Assembly (NCBI RefSeq): GCF_019399895.1
Contig: NC_091866.1
Coordinates: 4,447,501 to 4,511,500 of the forward strand
DNA from: Cardiocondyla obscurior
Lineage: Eukaryota > Arthropoda > Insecta > Hymenoptera > Formicidae
Direction: 5' to 3'
DNA: 64,000 nucleotides
A model generated the notes under the pieces. That model ran no database searches. It saw only the letters and a program-made list of their open reading frames with translations, and was not told where the DNA came from. Positions 1 to 15,464 of the stretch are shown one piece after another. Position numbers and translations under genes: made by a program. Every line of letters begins with the position of its first letter. Positions within the stretch are counted from its first letter, which is position 1.

Positions 1-3000
1 AGCGGCGCGTATACGCGGTAACGCTACCGGAAGATTATTGGAAAACAGATATTTTTAAGCGGCCATCGCGAATTGCTCTCGATCGGAACTCGGCCGTGCT
101 TTAAAGACAGCCCCCATGCATTCGACTACGTAGCTTGTCACTTTTGGTATTTCAATAACCGATATGGAAACGCATTTCAATTGCAGCTCGTTGAAATATA
201 ATCCCACTCATTGTCACAGTTTAATTATCGCTAACTGATTCTTATTCCGCTTCGACATACAATTTTTTGAATTACTTGAATATTTTAATATAATTAAAAT
301 ATATAAAATAAAGTACCTATACATAAATGTTTTATGGCATTAATTTGCAATTAAAACATTTTTCTAAATTTCTTTTGTTTTTTTTTTTTTTCTTTCTTTT
401 ATCTTTTAACCTTTACATTAATTACGAGATTAATTAATAATTTTATTCGCGATAACTTTTATATTCAAAGTAATTTTGTAGCTATGTGTATAATTTAATA
501 ATGTATTTACTCGATATAGATTTTTTTACCGTAAGCACGTTAGCTTTTGATAATTAAAGTCCCGTGGACACTAATTGATATACATAAAGAAATGATAAAA
601 TTAACTTGACCGTTTGTGTTCTCGTATAGTAGTTGTTTCACCAGCGCCAGGAGTATAAGAAATCGATTTCTTTAATCGAGCAGATAGGTTGAGCGTATCC
701 GATAGGTTCTCGACATCCCCCAAGGGTGGGCGGAATTCGACGTACCGGGAAGTTAGACGAGTGTATCTGACATTATTGCAAGCAATTCGCCGAACGCCTG
801 TCTCGATTCTCGTAATACGGGTATATCGCTGTTACAATCTGTTGGTACAAAAGCATATTCGAACTCCGTGTATCTGATAACACATCAATGAAGATTAGAT
901 CCAGATGGCGAGGGGACAAATGATTTCGGCTATCAAGTGATTCTTCGTTCGTGTTTGCTTAGGTGACCAGTGATCTTGCGGAAATCTAAATATCATTCGA
1001 TTTTTAAATATTTCGGTTGAGTAGCGAAACTGGGACGATTGTCGGTTATATTTCAGACCGTCGACTTTGTTAACTCCGTCGCTAATTACTTCTCGGATCG
1101 TGTCCGCTTTTCGAAATCGAACGGTGGCCCGGAGTTGAAATCAATTGATGAAAGGCCCGTATCGTACGTATCCGAAACGGATCAGTGCTCACGAAGTAAA
1201 CACGATCTCGTGTTCAAACGGGCACTTCGTAAATCTGGGTGGGCGATTGACTTAGTTATCCGGCAAAATAATTGTCAAAGACAAGGAACTTCCCAAGGAA
1301 GTCCGCTCGCAATTTTGAAATAATGAAAATAATTCAGCGAATAACGAGTCGCGAAAATACGTAATTACGAGGGGCGAAAGTTTGGAAGAGTCTCGGTGAG
1401 CTCGTCTCGGAACAGATATCAAGCCGCGATCGCAATCAAAGTTTAACTTACGGCCGTTGCGGCGCAAAGTAATTTATGCGATTGTAGAAAAAGTAGGTTA
1501 GAAATGTTGTTAAATATTTACGCCTAATAAGGTAGTTTGATTTAACTTTCTTGTACTTGGGTGGGTATAAAAATTTCTCGATTATTTCTAATTAATATTA
1601 AATCTTTTCGAAAATAATCCTTCCATGTTGATAATTTTTCTTTACATAAAATATAGGCACTCTGTATTTAATCTAACGATACGCGTTGTTCTAATTTTAT
1701 AAACTCAAACTAAAATAGTTGATTTTGCCAACGAAATAGGATACAAATAGCATGAAGAATAATATTTTTGCATATGGTTCAGGAATTCCCAAGATAGGGC
1801 TCTAAGAAATGATATGTCTGTGTTCGTTGATGTCTTTATCACAAAAGCGAGAAAAGACTTGCTCGTTAACTTGTCATCTTTATGTAACGTTTACTCTTAA
1901 AACGACCGCTTTGTCGACATAAGACATCATTTGCCGGAGTAATACAGAAATGCAAAAAGAAAACCGACACCTTTGAGATACTTCGAGTACCTAAAGAACC
2001 TTTGTACATTTACATTTATTAGCCAGCAACTCGATAATATAAATATTTTATAAATAATCTACTAATCATGATTTTTTACAATAAATTACGTTTAAAAAAA
2101 ATTACAATTAATTTTGGACTGCTGTCTCTATATCTAAATTTTATAAAACGATATTTTCGTAGTAAGAGCTTTCAGAAAACATACTTTTAACTTTGTACTT
2201 TTTTTTTAATATTTTTTTTACTAAATTGTAAATTAAAATTTTATTTAAAGAACATAAAAATTAATATTATGCAAGATTTATATTTCTCTCATTTACATTG
2301 CTTTAGTAAAATTTATTTTATCTTTATGTTTTGTTTTTTCTTTCTTTTTTTTTTTATATTAATCTGTCAAGTGAAAATTTATTTCCTTTAACCGCAGAAA
2401 TCTATTTATTTAACTGGCACATGTATCTCAGGTTCACGTTTACTCCCAGTGTTCCGTTTACACGGCATTGACAGATGAAACCCTCGAAGATGCATGCGAC
2501 GCTTTACAAAATCGGAAGCGCTTTGAAACAGGTGCCAGAAGACAGATCAAAATACTATGTCGAATCCGACGGAAATGCACAAGGATGTCCGACGCGGAAC
2601 AAACGACGGACGTGATCGCATTCGCAGTTGTTACAGAATACGCAGCATTTGTTTCTTTATTCTTTCAATGTGTGAAAATATTCACCGTATCGGTTTCATA
2701 ACTCTAATAAAAAAAAAAAACAAATTTAAAGATTGAATTATTGCTGCTTTACCGCGATGCTGATTGGTCTCTCGTTTGACTTATTAAAAAAATTTATAAT
2801 TTAATTTACATTGATAAGATTAATTTGAAAAAAAAAAAAACTAAAAAAAGTACCGCGTCCGCCGTATAATATCGGGCCCGATTTCCGGCGTTAACAGAAA
2901 ACCGTCTAGCATGGTATGGCACCGAAGTTATCTATGGCCACCTCAAATCATCCAAGTGACGCGGCCGGATAAAAATAGGGCAGATCGAATCTCGGCTTCC

Positions 3001-6000
3001 TCTTGGTCCCCCGGGGGGCCAGGCCAGCTGGCTGGCGTCGTTTGAATTAGAAAAGACACCGCCTTCCTGCGAGGGAACGGAAAGCGGAAGTGAATTCGTT
3101 AATTAAAACGAAACGTCGCGTCGTAGTGCTTAATAAAAATCAGCGCTCGCTCGTTGCAACACAACAAGATTAACAGGGTTAATTTGTATGACTTCGATTA
3201 GTCCGTAGCCGAAAAAAAAGAAAAAAAAAGAGAGAACCTTTCGAAAGTTTCTCAAGCCTTTTTATCAAATTGCATGCATCGATGTATCGCGGCGGTGTTA
3301 CATTGGGAGCGGAGGTGATGAGTTATTCAGTCACAATCTCTAACCGGTGAGCTATTTCCGAGTGATGTAACGAGACAATGCATCTAGAAAATGCATAGGC
3401 GTGAGAGGAAAACCACGGGGAAAAAAAGGGCCCGATACGCAGAGATGCACGTTGCACTGGTAGCCGTGACTTTGTATTATGCAGGAGCTGTGGAATAATT
3501 GAGCGAGCAGTGATGTAACAGCAAAGTGTAGGTCCTTAGACGAAACGGCAAATAGGAAGGGAATATGAAAAACATTAACAGAGAAAAAAGATCGAGAGCA
3601 AAAAAACGCGCCATATTTAAAAAAAAAAAAAAAAACAATGTTTAAATCAGTTAGCCGTAAAAAACATATCCCTCTTTCATGGATAAACTTTTTAGTTGTA
3701 CAACAAATATAACGTTAATGCTTTTATGAAAAAGGGTAATGGAGACGTGATGTGTGCGTATATTATTATTAGATCTCGCTGTTTTAAACTTTTTAAATAG
3801 GACACTATGAGCAAAATATGCACATTTATAATATAAAATAATTTACAAACGATTGTGATTATAATTCTATTCATTTTAAAACATTTAAAGTTAATTTAAA
3901 ATTACAAATTAAAGATATTTACTTTGTTGTTAAAAAATACATTTGAATAATTTTTAATTAAACTATAAAAGCTCTGCATATTATAATTGTATATAAGTTT
4001 ACGTTTTATTTTGAACAATCGTATATATTAGTACAGAGCGTTTCAGACTAAACTAATGATATTTTAAGGGCGGGTAGAATCTTATTCATAAGACAAGAAA
4101 ATTCCATACCCTTTTGGTATTGTTCGCGTTAATTATATTTCGTGATAAAGAAGGCAAAAAGCGAAATAGACGTATAAAATTGCACGAATGCAAAATAAAG
4201 ATTCTCTTATGTGCTACGAGCGACAAATTTTGTTTTGTTTTGTTTTTTTTCTCTCTTTTTTTTTTCTTTCTTTCTCTTTTGCAAGCGCGAAAGCGTACCT
4301 GTCCCTTTTGAAGAGGACGTAAAAAAAAAAACCCTTTTTTCCACTTTCCATCTCTTTAATTAACCACCCTTCCTGTCACTAGTCATAGGAGATAACTTCG
4401 ACGTTCGAAGTCCGACATTAAGCGCGCCATAAATTAAGCGACCCGTCTAATTATTCAGATCACATACATTCGCGCTTCTGCTCTGAATGACCCCGACATA
4501 CATCTGATATATTGGGCGTCCGCTTTATTTCATATAAATAATAACGCTAAATTCATATTTCTTTTTTCTCAAACGTTATTGGTAACGAAATAACATTCCA
4601 GTGCAACAATAAATTAATTGCTACCTGCGTTTGAAAAGCTGAAAACGTCTGTAAAAAAAGAAAAAAAAAAAAAAGAGAGAAAGAGAGAAAAAAATAGAAA
4701 CATCGACATTTTATTATACCAGAACGAATTTTTGCCTTTGCGACTTGAAAATTGACAATAAATTGCAATCCTAACGTACAATATGCAGAAATTATAATTT
4801 TTTTCGAACAATTTGTACACACAAATTAATTTTTCGAATAATGCAATTTAACAATCTGGAGCTTATATTGTTCATTCTTTTACATGCAAATACGCACGAT
4901 GTCCCTTTGAATGCAACAACTATTTCATTTTATTCAATTCCGCGTGTACGCGCGCGCGCATATGAGAATCTTAGAAAAATCCCATTCATGTTAGGCATAA
5001 TTCGTTTAGATTCGCAATGAGTACGCGAGCGAGGTTACGAAGAGCCACTTTAAAACAGGGTCTTGTTGAATTATTCGGTACAATGTGATTGCACGTAAAG
5101 TAAATTACCTTTCCTAGTGACCACGGTACTACGACAAAGTACGAAGGCGCGTCTATATAAAAGATTGCGAAGGCTGCTGTGCAGTTTTAGCTGTGTACAC
5201 GTACGTATGTACGAACTGTCGGGCAGTACCATCGGGATATATACGGAATGGATGTAAAGTCTCCGGAGACTTCCAGATTATTGAGTGCGGTCGATTGAAT
5301 TTTCGACGTTTGGAAATGTACTGATTCGCAGATAAATACAGATTGCATATCGGAGAACGCGAACGAAACAAATCTAAAAATTCGTTGGAAAAATCAATTT
5401 GTATTCTAATATATATATGTATATGTATATATATATCTAGGTATTAAAAAAGGTTTTAATTTTGTCTTATTTTTACATTCTCTTATTTCCCAGTTCTAAA
5501 ATTCTTTAGATCTGGTTCTGAAATTTTAAATTATTTCCGATAACAAACGTTATGAAAATTTAAGCCAAGTATTTTTGGTATTCCTTAAAATAAATTAAGT
5601 GACTGAAATGTAAAGGGAATTATTTTTTAATTCACCGTTACGTTTAATTTTACGACGAAATTATTTATTATTAAAATATTGCGTAAAAGGAATTACGTAG
5701 TTATCTGTAACGGTGACAATAGTCAACATATTTGATAAGCTTTTGTATTTATAACTTATTAAGATATTAATATTAAATATAAACCGTACAGAATAGTATA
5801 AATACGTAATATAAATCTAACTTTTATCAATTATATCATATTCTGTTTATTACTTCCGATAATATTAACCGAAAACTGACATGAAAGGAATATGCATTAT
5901 TATTTCGGTTTTCTTCACATTTGGTTAACAATTTAAACAAAATTTTAAACAATATTGGTTTATTAATAACACAACGTAATATAACATCGTACTCTGAACG

Positions 6001-6189
6001 TTCCTTTTTTTTTTTTTTAATAAAAAATTATTATCGTCAATATTGCATTTATATCTTTCATCGTTATCAAACAAAATTTAAAAAATTGCATTATTGCAAA
6101 TAAACCTCAGCTTCTAATTGAATAATTGCTTCTAACGTAACGACTACGAGCAAAAAGTTATTAAGCTCTTTCGAAAGGTGGCACGACTA
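1..6189. other. Gene-free stretch, left end
   Basis: Mostly AT-rich, with A or T runs (373-390, 2709-2720, 2829-2840, 3619-3634, 4653-4675). CpG-rich patches lie at about 661-1480 and 2870-3560. Open frames of 60-94 codons show no family resemblance, and none is flanked by convincing splice signals. Small palindromes such as ATCGGGCCCGAT (about 2871) and the GCCAGCTGGC core near 3025 were seen. Confidence 0.7.
5408..5437. repeat. (AT)n/(GTAT)n microsatellite
   Basis: Alternating AT with interspersed GT, symmetrical about GTATATG. Confidence 0.85.
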
Positions 6190-7370
6190 GCCTTGTTCTT
6201 TAAATATTTAAGTACCATTTTACCCGTTTATGACATCGATCCTTCGGGACTCTTATCCCCCTTACGTCTCACGTTTCCATTTCCGGTCAGGGTCACTGTG
6301 AATTTCGTCAATGTGACTCGGTGTCTACCCTGAAACCCGAGAATCGAAGCGAATTTCGCCCGGTATGACGCACGGTTCGTAAAGCACCCCGCGAATCCAT
6401 TTCCTGGGGTACTACGAGCTCCGCGAACGGGAATACACGAACTCGTGACAAAATTTAAACATAAGAGTGCTCGTATATCACGGGCGGCTGCCAATTTGTA
6501 ATATATAAATTTTAACGAAGTGACGGAGGCGCCGTATTAATTATTCGGCATAGCTTTAGCACCTGCGTCCTCCCGTTTATAAATTCGCCGCAAATCACTA
6601 AGCAGGTATTCCAGGGGAGATCGCCGTGCTATCGATCTGCAAACGGAAATGTCATTGATACGCTCTTAACCCAACTGTTAGTATCGTTATCTCCACGAAT
6701 TCGAAACACTTCCGTTATACTAACTCGCAGACGGATATGTACGCATACCGCATTGTACATAGCACGTACGAGAACTCGTACGTATGTGCACAGCCGGTAT
6801 TGTGTTACGTACGTCGCGTGTATACGCGCGCGGATACGTTCCGCGCTGTTATCCAGAAACGGATAGAGCACATGGATGTGCATCGTCAAACGGTACGTTG
6901 GTTTATCGGTTAACCGTAGTAAGATTCATCAGCGATACATGCGCCAGTTGTACGCGTCGCATAATTGTTAATATATTCTTTTATTCCGGGCCACTTGTAC
7001 CGCGCCCATTTATTAAAAGCCACACATTTGTTCTGGAATTTTCAGAAAGAGAAACAGAGATCTCCCAATTAATTCATTAATTACGGAACGAAAGGGAAAT
7101 ATTTTCTTCTTTGATCGATCACGTACGCACGAAGTGTCAACTGTGGTTAGGTAGTTCCGTTGAAACACTCTTCTCGATTACAGTTAGGTCAAGAGTCGGC
7201 GTTTAGTCTTACAAAAGGCGATATATATTTTCCACACCGCGGTAGGTCCGTAGGACCTAGTAACCTAATGAAACTATTTACCACAACCGAGGCTGCAACG
7301 AACTTTTCCACCGCGCCGCGAAGCATCGCGGCTTATTATTTTACCGCAATTTCCACTCGTTACTAAAATA
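6190..7370. other. CpG-rich block without a supported gene
   Basis: GC and CpG content rises sharply. Open frames of 68-98 codons occur on both strands and overlap, which fits low stop-codon density rather than coding. No donor/acceptor pair linking them was found. It could be a regulatory island. Confidence 0.6.
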
Positions 7371-8955
7371 CTATTTATTAAAAAAAAAAAAAAAAAATGT
7401 TTTTCCCACACTTTTTATTATTAATTTAACGCGATACGTTTTTAATGCGTTATTTTTCGAAATGAATAAATGTAAATGAACTCGGGAGGGGGGCATTTAT
7501 CATTTGCCGTAACTTAAATTTATTATTTTTTTTATTTTTTTTCTCCTATGTCTTTTGCTAGAATCCAAACATCCCTTTTGTAGCTGTAAGCGGATCTCGA
7601 ATACAAACGCGCGAATTCCTTCGATTCATTCTGCAGAAAGCAAGAATGGCGCACGTGCGCTATTTGATAAAACCGAGAGATTCTGCCGCTGGTACTTTTT
7701 CTCATGCACGCTCTTGTGAACAAAGCGCCAAGATGTACCGTGAAGGCGAAAAGGATGGCAGAAATGTATAAGAGAAGGTAATAACGCGGCGGAGACCGCG
7801 GATACGCGGATTACGGTATGGAATGCAATTTAATCTGCACAAACGTAATTATTGCCCTCGTCGGTTTTATCACTGTCATAGTAAATAATTCAACGCATAT
7901 TTCGCGCGTATCTAATCATTAATCTGCGGTTAGCTCTTGGTTTACTACAAATTTTGCAAATGTATTAAGTTAGCGAAACGTAGTAAGGCCGTACCGAGAA
8001 CAAAGTAGTAACTTGATGTTTTCTTTCTAATTAATAAACTAGAAACAATTAATAAATAATACGAGACAGGTATCTATTTTTTATTATTTATTTAATTATT
8101 TATTTTATTTTTTTTTTTTGCGCTGATTATTGCATGGATGATGTATATGGCATGGAACTAATTATGCCTCATGAAAGGATATAAATCTCATATTTCCGCA
8201 ATCAGGGCTTCCGTGAAACCGTCTGCTACTTAAGTGTTCTTTCGCATTCTCATGTAGCATTTAGAGTAAGACAAGAGTCTACAAGTGGAGAAGAGCGAGA
8301 GCATTTCGAAATAGAAGGGTAATGCGGCATTAAAAAACGTAGCCGAGTAGAAAACTTTTTCGCGTTGAAACCAAATTTATTCCTCTACGCTAGATCCAGT
8401 TATAATCTCTACAGCTCCCCGAGATTGTGCACTGCAAGAAATGCAAAGTGAGCCGTGCGGTTTGTCGTTGTAAAAGTGTGATTTGCATAACATTTTGCGT
8501 TACACGATAAAAATTTTTAAAGCTAAACCCACCTTCTCGTCCAGTTTAAGGATGCTGTAATTTATTATCAGCACTCCGGCGGGTTGTGTTATTAAATGCA
8601 AGCTATAACATTTTTCACGCAACAACATGCATTATTCCAAAGAATTAACAATACAGTTTATATGATAAACATACTGTTTTCTTTTATTAATTCGTTAATG
8701 TTTATTAATTAGGTCCATCGTATAAAATTAACAATTGATTTTAATTAATTTATTTTTTCCTTATAAAACACTGGTCTGACAAATTTTTTTCTAGCATACC
8801 TAGTAAAAAATCAATTTTTTAACATTTTTGGAAGAAAAAACATTTCTTTTTTTTTTTTTAATTTAATCTGCTTACGATTATCTGTTTACGATGGGCAATT
8901 TCTTCTCGTTAGTTTGCATCGTGGTAGTGAGGGGAAAAAAACTCTGGGGCTTTCT

Positions 8956-8998
8956 CACACACACGCGCGCGCACACACACACGTACATGTATATATAT
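8956..8998. repeat. (CA)n/(CG)n then (AT)n microsatellite
   Basis: Alternating CA and CG dinucleotides run from 8956 to 8982, then a short GTACATGT and ATATATAT. Open frames on both strands here translate the simple repeat. Confidence 0.9.
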
Positions 8999-11900
8999 CT
9001 CGAGCTATATATAACCGAGAGCGTGTTCGTGAAGTACTGCCTCTGGGCGAGCTGTGATTTCTGGAGGAAAAGATCAGGGGCAAGGCGTAGAAAATAGATG
9101 TCCTGGGTCAAGTCGACAATTAGAGCATCTGCCGAGCGAGCGGCGTAGAGCGGCAAACCGACGAAAATATTCCAACAAATTGACTACACCCGCGGCATGC
9201 CGACGTATCTATGTACGTACATGCACGGCCGACTGCCATCGGAAATTGGGACACGTGAAAGCGTTTAGCGCGTTCCGAGGGTGGAATTTCCAGATTCTCG
9301 GTAACGTGATTGATGAAGGTGCTCTTTTTCGAACACGCGGGAGCAGGGCCTTCGTTTTCGTCCTCAGAAATTGATAAACCGGGGGCGACGATAGATCTCA
9401 CTTTGACGAGGCACGTGGCGTGTATTTCTCCGCTTCCGTATCGTGGTTTATCAAATGTTTCATTTGCCGCGCCTAAAAAAAAAAAAAAAAAGTAATCTGC
9501 AAACATTTACGTAGTTAACAAATCGAAAAGCATAATTTACATATTCTAACGTTTGTTTTATATTTTTCAACTGTATGTATTATTTATTAATTACGGCGTA
9601 AATGCACGATCTTTCTTTTTTTCTCTGTAAAATTATTAAACTACAGTTATTGTTAAAGATCTTTCCTGAAAAAAATCTATAAAATAAAACAAACTACGAT
9701 ACGGTGCTATTTCGATTGATTTATTTAAAACAATTGTATCCGTCAATTGTATCTGTCCAGAGAACAGTTAATCGTGATATCAGATACGTATTTGCTTCGC
9801 GAATTGTCATCTGTCAGTGCCGAAGTAACGCTATATCTCAAAGTCACATTCGATTCATATTGAGCAATAGACAAGACGATAATCGATTTGCACGTTATCC
9901 AAGAGTCGTTGAGCGTTACGAGAAGCTTCAATATTCTATCCGAACATATTGCGGCGTGAAACCAGGGCTCGATGAAAGACGCGTTACAGAAGCTGAAATC
10001 TAATACAAGTCTCCGTTTCTTCGGACATTGACGCCATTCCGAGAAACATTTGCCGCACGCTGCGAGATTTCCAAATTAAAACGTGAAAAAAAAAATGCAA
10101 ATACACGGATTATTAAAGTCAACTAATGACCGACTGATTGAACTTAATCGTTATACCGGAGAATAGAGAGCCACAATTAATTTCACACGATAACAATAAT
10201 TAAACATCATTAATCGTTATTATTCTGTAATAATGACGCAACGACAGTTCTAAGAAAAATAAATAAAAAAAATAGCTTGTTTCACTATTAATTCTTTCGG
10301 ATTTTACAATTCCTTAACGGAATCTTTAACTAAAAAAAAAAAAAAAAATGGAGCAACTTGTTATCTCATGTACGATGAGCCCGTACGTATCTCGTTCCAT
10401 GTTCGCCGCTTACGGCTAGACAACGTCGCCTCTATTCTCAGGAACAACGCCTTAAACCGTGCGCGCTGGCGTTTAAACTGAAATTTATCATCCGCGGCAA
10501 TTTCACGGGATCTTATCCTTTTCGAGGGCACGGTGCTCCATACCCGTCGTGGCTGCGGTCCACCCCTCCCTCCTCCTCCTCCCGCGTGGTATGAATAAAA
10601 CATTCACGTGAACGTACGCCTCTGTTTCACAACGCCGTTCTAACGATTTCATACGGTTTTCGGCATGTATGACGCCCCGAAATCAGCGCGAATCCATCGT
10701 ACCCTTGCTCGTAATAAATCTCCGCGAGTTAATCGACGTCGTTAAACGCGGCGATAATAGTCGACCGTTATGTACATTTTACCCAAGTGTACAAAGGTTG
10801 TATACATTATGTAATTAGATTAACAGTAGCTAGGGTGAATATTGACGTAAACTTATTAACATATATTTGAACTCCTATCGTATATAATCTCCCCTTTATT
10901 TTTTTTTCTCGGTTATCTCTCTTAAATGATCGATATAAAAAGTGCACAGAGATTGTTGGGCATAACTAGGAAGTTTCAAATTCGAGACAAAAGCCATATC
11001 CGTTGTAGATCGTTAAGAAAAAGACGATGAGAGACTCGTCTTAAAGTTTCGCTTTTACGAGTTGAATTTATGAGACACTTACCAGTTCCCAACAGTAAAA
11101 AAAGTGGATTCTTTAATGATCAAAAATATACGATTATACACATACACACATTTTTATTAATTCGTATATAACGGAGTAAATAAAGCCATGAAAATCTAGA
11201 TTAAAATAAAAAATAGTTGTCTAGTTAATAATAATTAAATAAATTATTATTTGATTAACAAATTATACGATTAAAAAAAGATTTAATTTTTTTAATCTAT
11301 TATTTCGATAATAGCGCATAATGCTCAAAATAAAAAATATACAATTTTGTTTTAAAATAATATTTAAAAATATATAAATGTACAATTTTAACGTAGAATA
11401 TTTACATTAATTTTAATAAGTAATTTTATTTTATTTTATTTTATTTTTTTAATTAATATAATGACATTGGTTTCACGATTTTATATTGGTTTTCTGTTTT
11501 ATCAAATATCCGTTCACATAAAACCGGTGATTATGACTTACGTAAAACATATAGTCGAACGAGGGACAAAGCTGGATCGCTTCCAACCGGCATTTCATGC
11601 TCCTTTTCTTTTTCAACTTCCACACCATTTTTACACGAGAGTCATTGCCTTTTCGCTTGGTCTTCTATATCCGCCAGACGAAAGAAGCATTCGGAAAACT
11701 TGGTTTCCTTCTTTCATTACTTATGTCCAGCGACCAGTAGCTTCGGTTATCGAGCGGTTGGTAAAGACGATCGTGACTCCATGGAGTGGAAATTACTTGA
11801 GCTTATTAAGTTGGTTGTAACTGCACTTTAGACGTTATAACAACCCTTTGCCTTTGTGCTTTCGCGCGCTACAGCTTTCGCTATAATAAGAACCAACTCT

Positions 11901-14497
11901 TCACGCTCTTAAACAATTTTTACTTTCCTCTCGTTAACTTTAACTAAAGACGTATTTAATATTTGTTTATATCGCTCGATTGATAGCGCTTCTGAGCGGA
12001 CTTGAATTTATTATTAAAAGATTCCGTTTCTTGGTGCAAAAATTTTTATTAGCAAAACGGTCAATATCCGAATTCTTTCCTCCAGAAGGAAAATCTCGCA
12101 AATTATCAAACGTCATAGTGGGTACTGCTTTTTTTTTTTTCTTTCGATATTCTAGAGATTGCATCTGCACCGCCACGTAGTTGAACGTGACACCGATACT
12201 GATTCACGTATTGCCAAAATTATTGACGCGCACAATGAGCTGATTCAGCTGCAGAAACTCGATGACAAGTCGACTTTCGTTACGTTTGAAGCGACCACCT
12301 TAATCATTTGCCGCCAACAATAAAGATTAAATCGATCGCGCATTAATCGAGAGCGCGCCCAGCCGCAAATGATGAAACGAGGCGAGGTCGGAAACGGATT
12401 TATCAGGCAAAATCGGGGAATATATTTTTTCCGCCGATTGAAACGGCGCGTTTCGTAGCGTATAATAAACGAATAGAAAGTAGAAAAAAGAAAAAGAAAG
12501 AAAAAATGAAAAAAAGAACCGAGTAGCCAATAGCCGAATTATTAATTTAGACGCAAGCGTGTTAATTAATTTTATCAAATTTCTGCTTAAAGAGCGAAGA
12601 TACGAGAAAGTACCGAGGGTATAATGAATAGTAATAAAATATTTCCAACTGTGCACTTCTCCTGTCGATCCGTTCGCAATAATATATTACAAACCATTCC
12701 CTTTGCTGTAAGTTACAATCCAATAACCGAACACCGGCGACATAACTTGTCGATACATTAGTCCGGTCGTCAATATTGCTCGTCAGCTAGTTTCGCTGTG
12801 CATCTTTCATCTTTATCAGCAGTTAGTGGTCCGTATAGTGGTATTCTACAAAAAATATATATGCCCTCTCGCCAAGAAAGATGGAAGGCTGCTACTTAAT
12901 CTTTAAATTTCGAGCTCGTTCAAACGTAAAGATATCGTGACGTCATTTTCAACAATAAAGAATAAATGAAGATTTACCGAACGGACGAGGGCGCAGTTAC
13001 AGGCCGCGCGGAATGACAAAAAGCGTTATAATATACCCCGCTTAACTCTCGTTTCGTTAAATGAAATTTATTTAGCAACGCGGCAGGATTTATTAGTCGT
13101 CAGTACGCAGATCGTTGATCTGTAAATCGTAACGGCAAGAAGACGTTTGGATGATTAAGCATCGCTCGGATTTGGTTACTTAGTTTCAAGAAATTAAACC
13201 GGTCGCGTTTAACCCGCTCAACCGCTATGCTCCGTTGTATACCAATGTTTGCCAAGACAGACGAATACTTTATCCTAAGAGACATGCGGTTCCGAAGTAA
13301 TTTGCGTCCGGGAAATTGCGAAACATTGGTTCTCGCCATTAATTATATGCGCTAATGGATTGGCGCTATCTCGCGTGCCGCCGGAGAGAAAGATCCAGAC
13401 ACATTAAAATTACGTGGATGCGTTATAAAATAAATATAACAATTTAACGGCGCTCTTATTGAACGATTAAAAGAAAAGAATTCCTTTTAACGTTGAAAGC
13501 CAAAAGCTTAAATCGTAATTGTTTTGATTATCGTTGAATATTATCGTGGAATATAAAATATTCTCTTTTCTATTAAATTATAATAGCAGAGAAACACTTG
13601 TTGAAAATAAAAATACGGTCGCCGAATGCTGATGCGTTACGTTGGGCGTATTGTCGGTTCATGATAATGCGCGCCTGACAAAATATTCGATCCAAGAGGT
13701 GGTTGTGTCCAAACTGGAGATTGGATTTCGTGCTACGTAGAAGGACATGTTTCTCTGAAGCGCATGCTCGAATTGCATTATGCAGTCCGCATTATATTTG
13801 CATCTGCTCGATCAACCATCACATGCCTGGCATATGGTCGTCCCCAAGAAAATCGACGTGCCCCGGATGCAACGTGATTTCAAATTAACCTCCAAGAAAA
13901 CTTCGGCGATCGATACGAAGTGACGCAGTTTCACGCGTATAATTTAATTAAATACCCGATCGCGTAAAATCCAGGAAATATTAAACGTTCATATATTATT
14001 TTTTATTTTTTTCTTTTTTTAAACTGGATATAATTTTTTTTTCCTTTTTTTTTTGTAAACTCTTTTAAAATCGCACGTATTATTTATCAAGATAAATATT
14101 TATTTCTTTTTGTAAAAATAATTTTTTTAAATATTTTTTTTTTATCCGTGTTTTATTTAAATATTATTATATTTTAAATATAAATTTTTTTAATATAAAT
14201 TTCGTTACGCTTTATTGTTAAATTATTGTCTTATGTTATACGTTATTTACTTAAATACTTGCTTTCTGCATTGTGATTAAATATGTGTTGCTTCGTGTAA
14301 AAATTATGCACGCATATTCTACACGTTCATTCCTCTTTGCGATTATAAGCGCCCAAGAAAACATGCTTTATGCGTTCATTGTAATTGCACGAATTGTTAA
14401 GCCATGATAAGGCGTGGCCTGGGCAGACGTTTTTATTATCGTCCAGAAATTACCGTCCAGCCAGCTAACGCGAATCTGGAGATTTCTCATGAGACTC

Positions 14498-14516
14498 GAG
14501 AGCGCTTCGCGCTCTC
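14498..14516. repeat. 7-bp GC-rich stem-loop
   Basis: GAGAGCG and CGCTCTC flank a CTTCG loop, a small stable hairpin in a short CpG-rich island (about 14400-14560) between AT-rich sequences. Confidence 0.65.
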
Positions 14517-15438
14517 AGGTAAATAATTTCACGTGGAAAGCTGTGCGTCAGACGAATATACTTTTGCACACGTAACTAACACACAGACACACAACTACGT
14601 GCATTCTGTATTATTGTTATTTTTTATTTATTTATTTATTTTTTTTTATTGTGAATCGTTGAACTCATAAAATTAAATCTCTTTTATTTGTACGTCCGCA
14701 AAAGTTAACTCGCTGAGTGTTACGTGCAAATGATAAAACTACGAAAAGTAAAAGATATACAAAAATTATTTTGCAAAATATTAATTTATTATTAATTGAT
14801 TAAAAAACAAAAAAACAATTTATTAATGAATATATGTTTTTAATTGGTAAATATATTAAGAAAATAAATTTTCTAACATTACGTGGCATTAGAATAAAAT
14901 TCAAAAGGGACGCAGATCGTCAAAGGTTTAAAGAAAATGCCACTATTGGAAAATAAAATTCTACGATAAAGTCTGCATAATTCATGAGATATTTTGTATT
15001 CTACTTTAATATTTTTTTTAACTCTAATATGCGTAGCGCGCGACAAAATAAATTGCTTTGCGGTAGCTTTCCTTCTTTAATTCTATGAGATTGTAATAAT
15101 TTATAATTGGCATTACTACGAAAATTGAAGCTCGAAAATTCCTTTATGCGATTACTCCAATTATAACGTGAACAAAGCCAGCTATTTGAATGTCGTTAAT
15201 ATGTTGCTAGTAGCTGCAAACTAACATACGTGATTTCTGCTGGTTAGATACACAAGTGCAGATCTCAAACGAGGAATCAATTAACGGCGTTACCTTAATA
15301 ACGTACATGTTCGAGTAGTTAGATTTAGGCTTCGTACGCTAACGAAGCAAAATTGCGACTTAGCTCTTCGATCCTAATCCTCCTGACAAATCGATTATTC
15401 CAAATAATGTTTAAGCTTTGTCTCGAAAAAGAAAAAAA

Positions 15439-15464
15439 AAAATATGTACAATTGTACATATTTT
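15439..15464. repeat. 26-bp perfect AT-rich palindrome
   Basis: The dyad is centred on TGTACAATTGTACA and extends to four A/T pairs at each end. It sits directly after an A-rich run, and AT-rich palindromes of this size can arise by replication slippage. Confidence 0.75.

Noticed and set aside
9120..9506. 128-codon minus-strand open frame
   Set aside because: It begins in a poly-T-encoded Phe run and lies over CpG-rich DNA with an open frame on the opposite strand.
11461..11820. 119-codon + strand open frame
   Set aside because: No motif or homologue recognised and no splice or promoter support; kept as chance.
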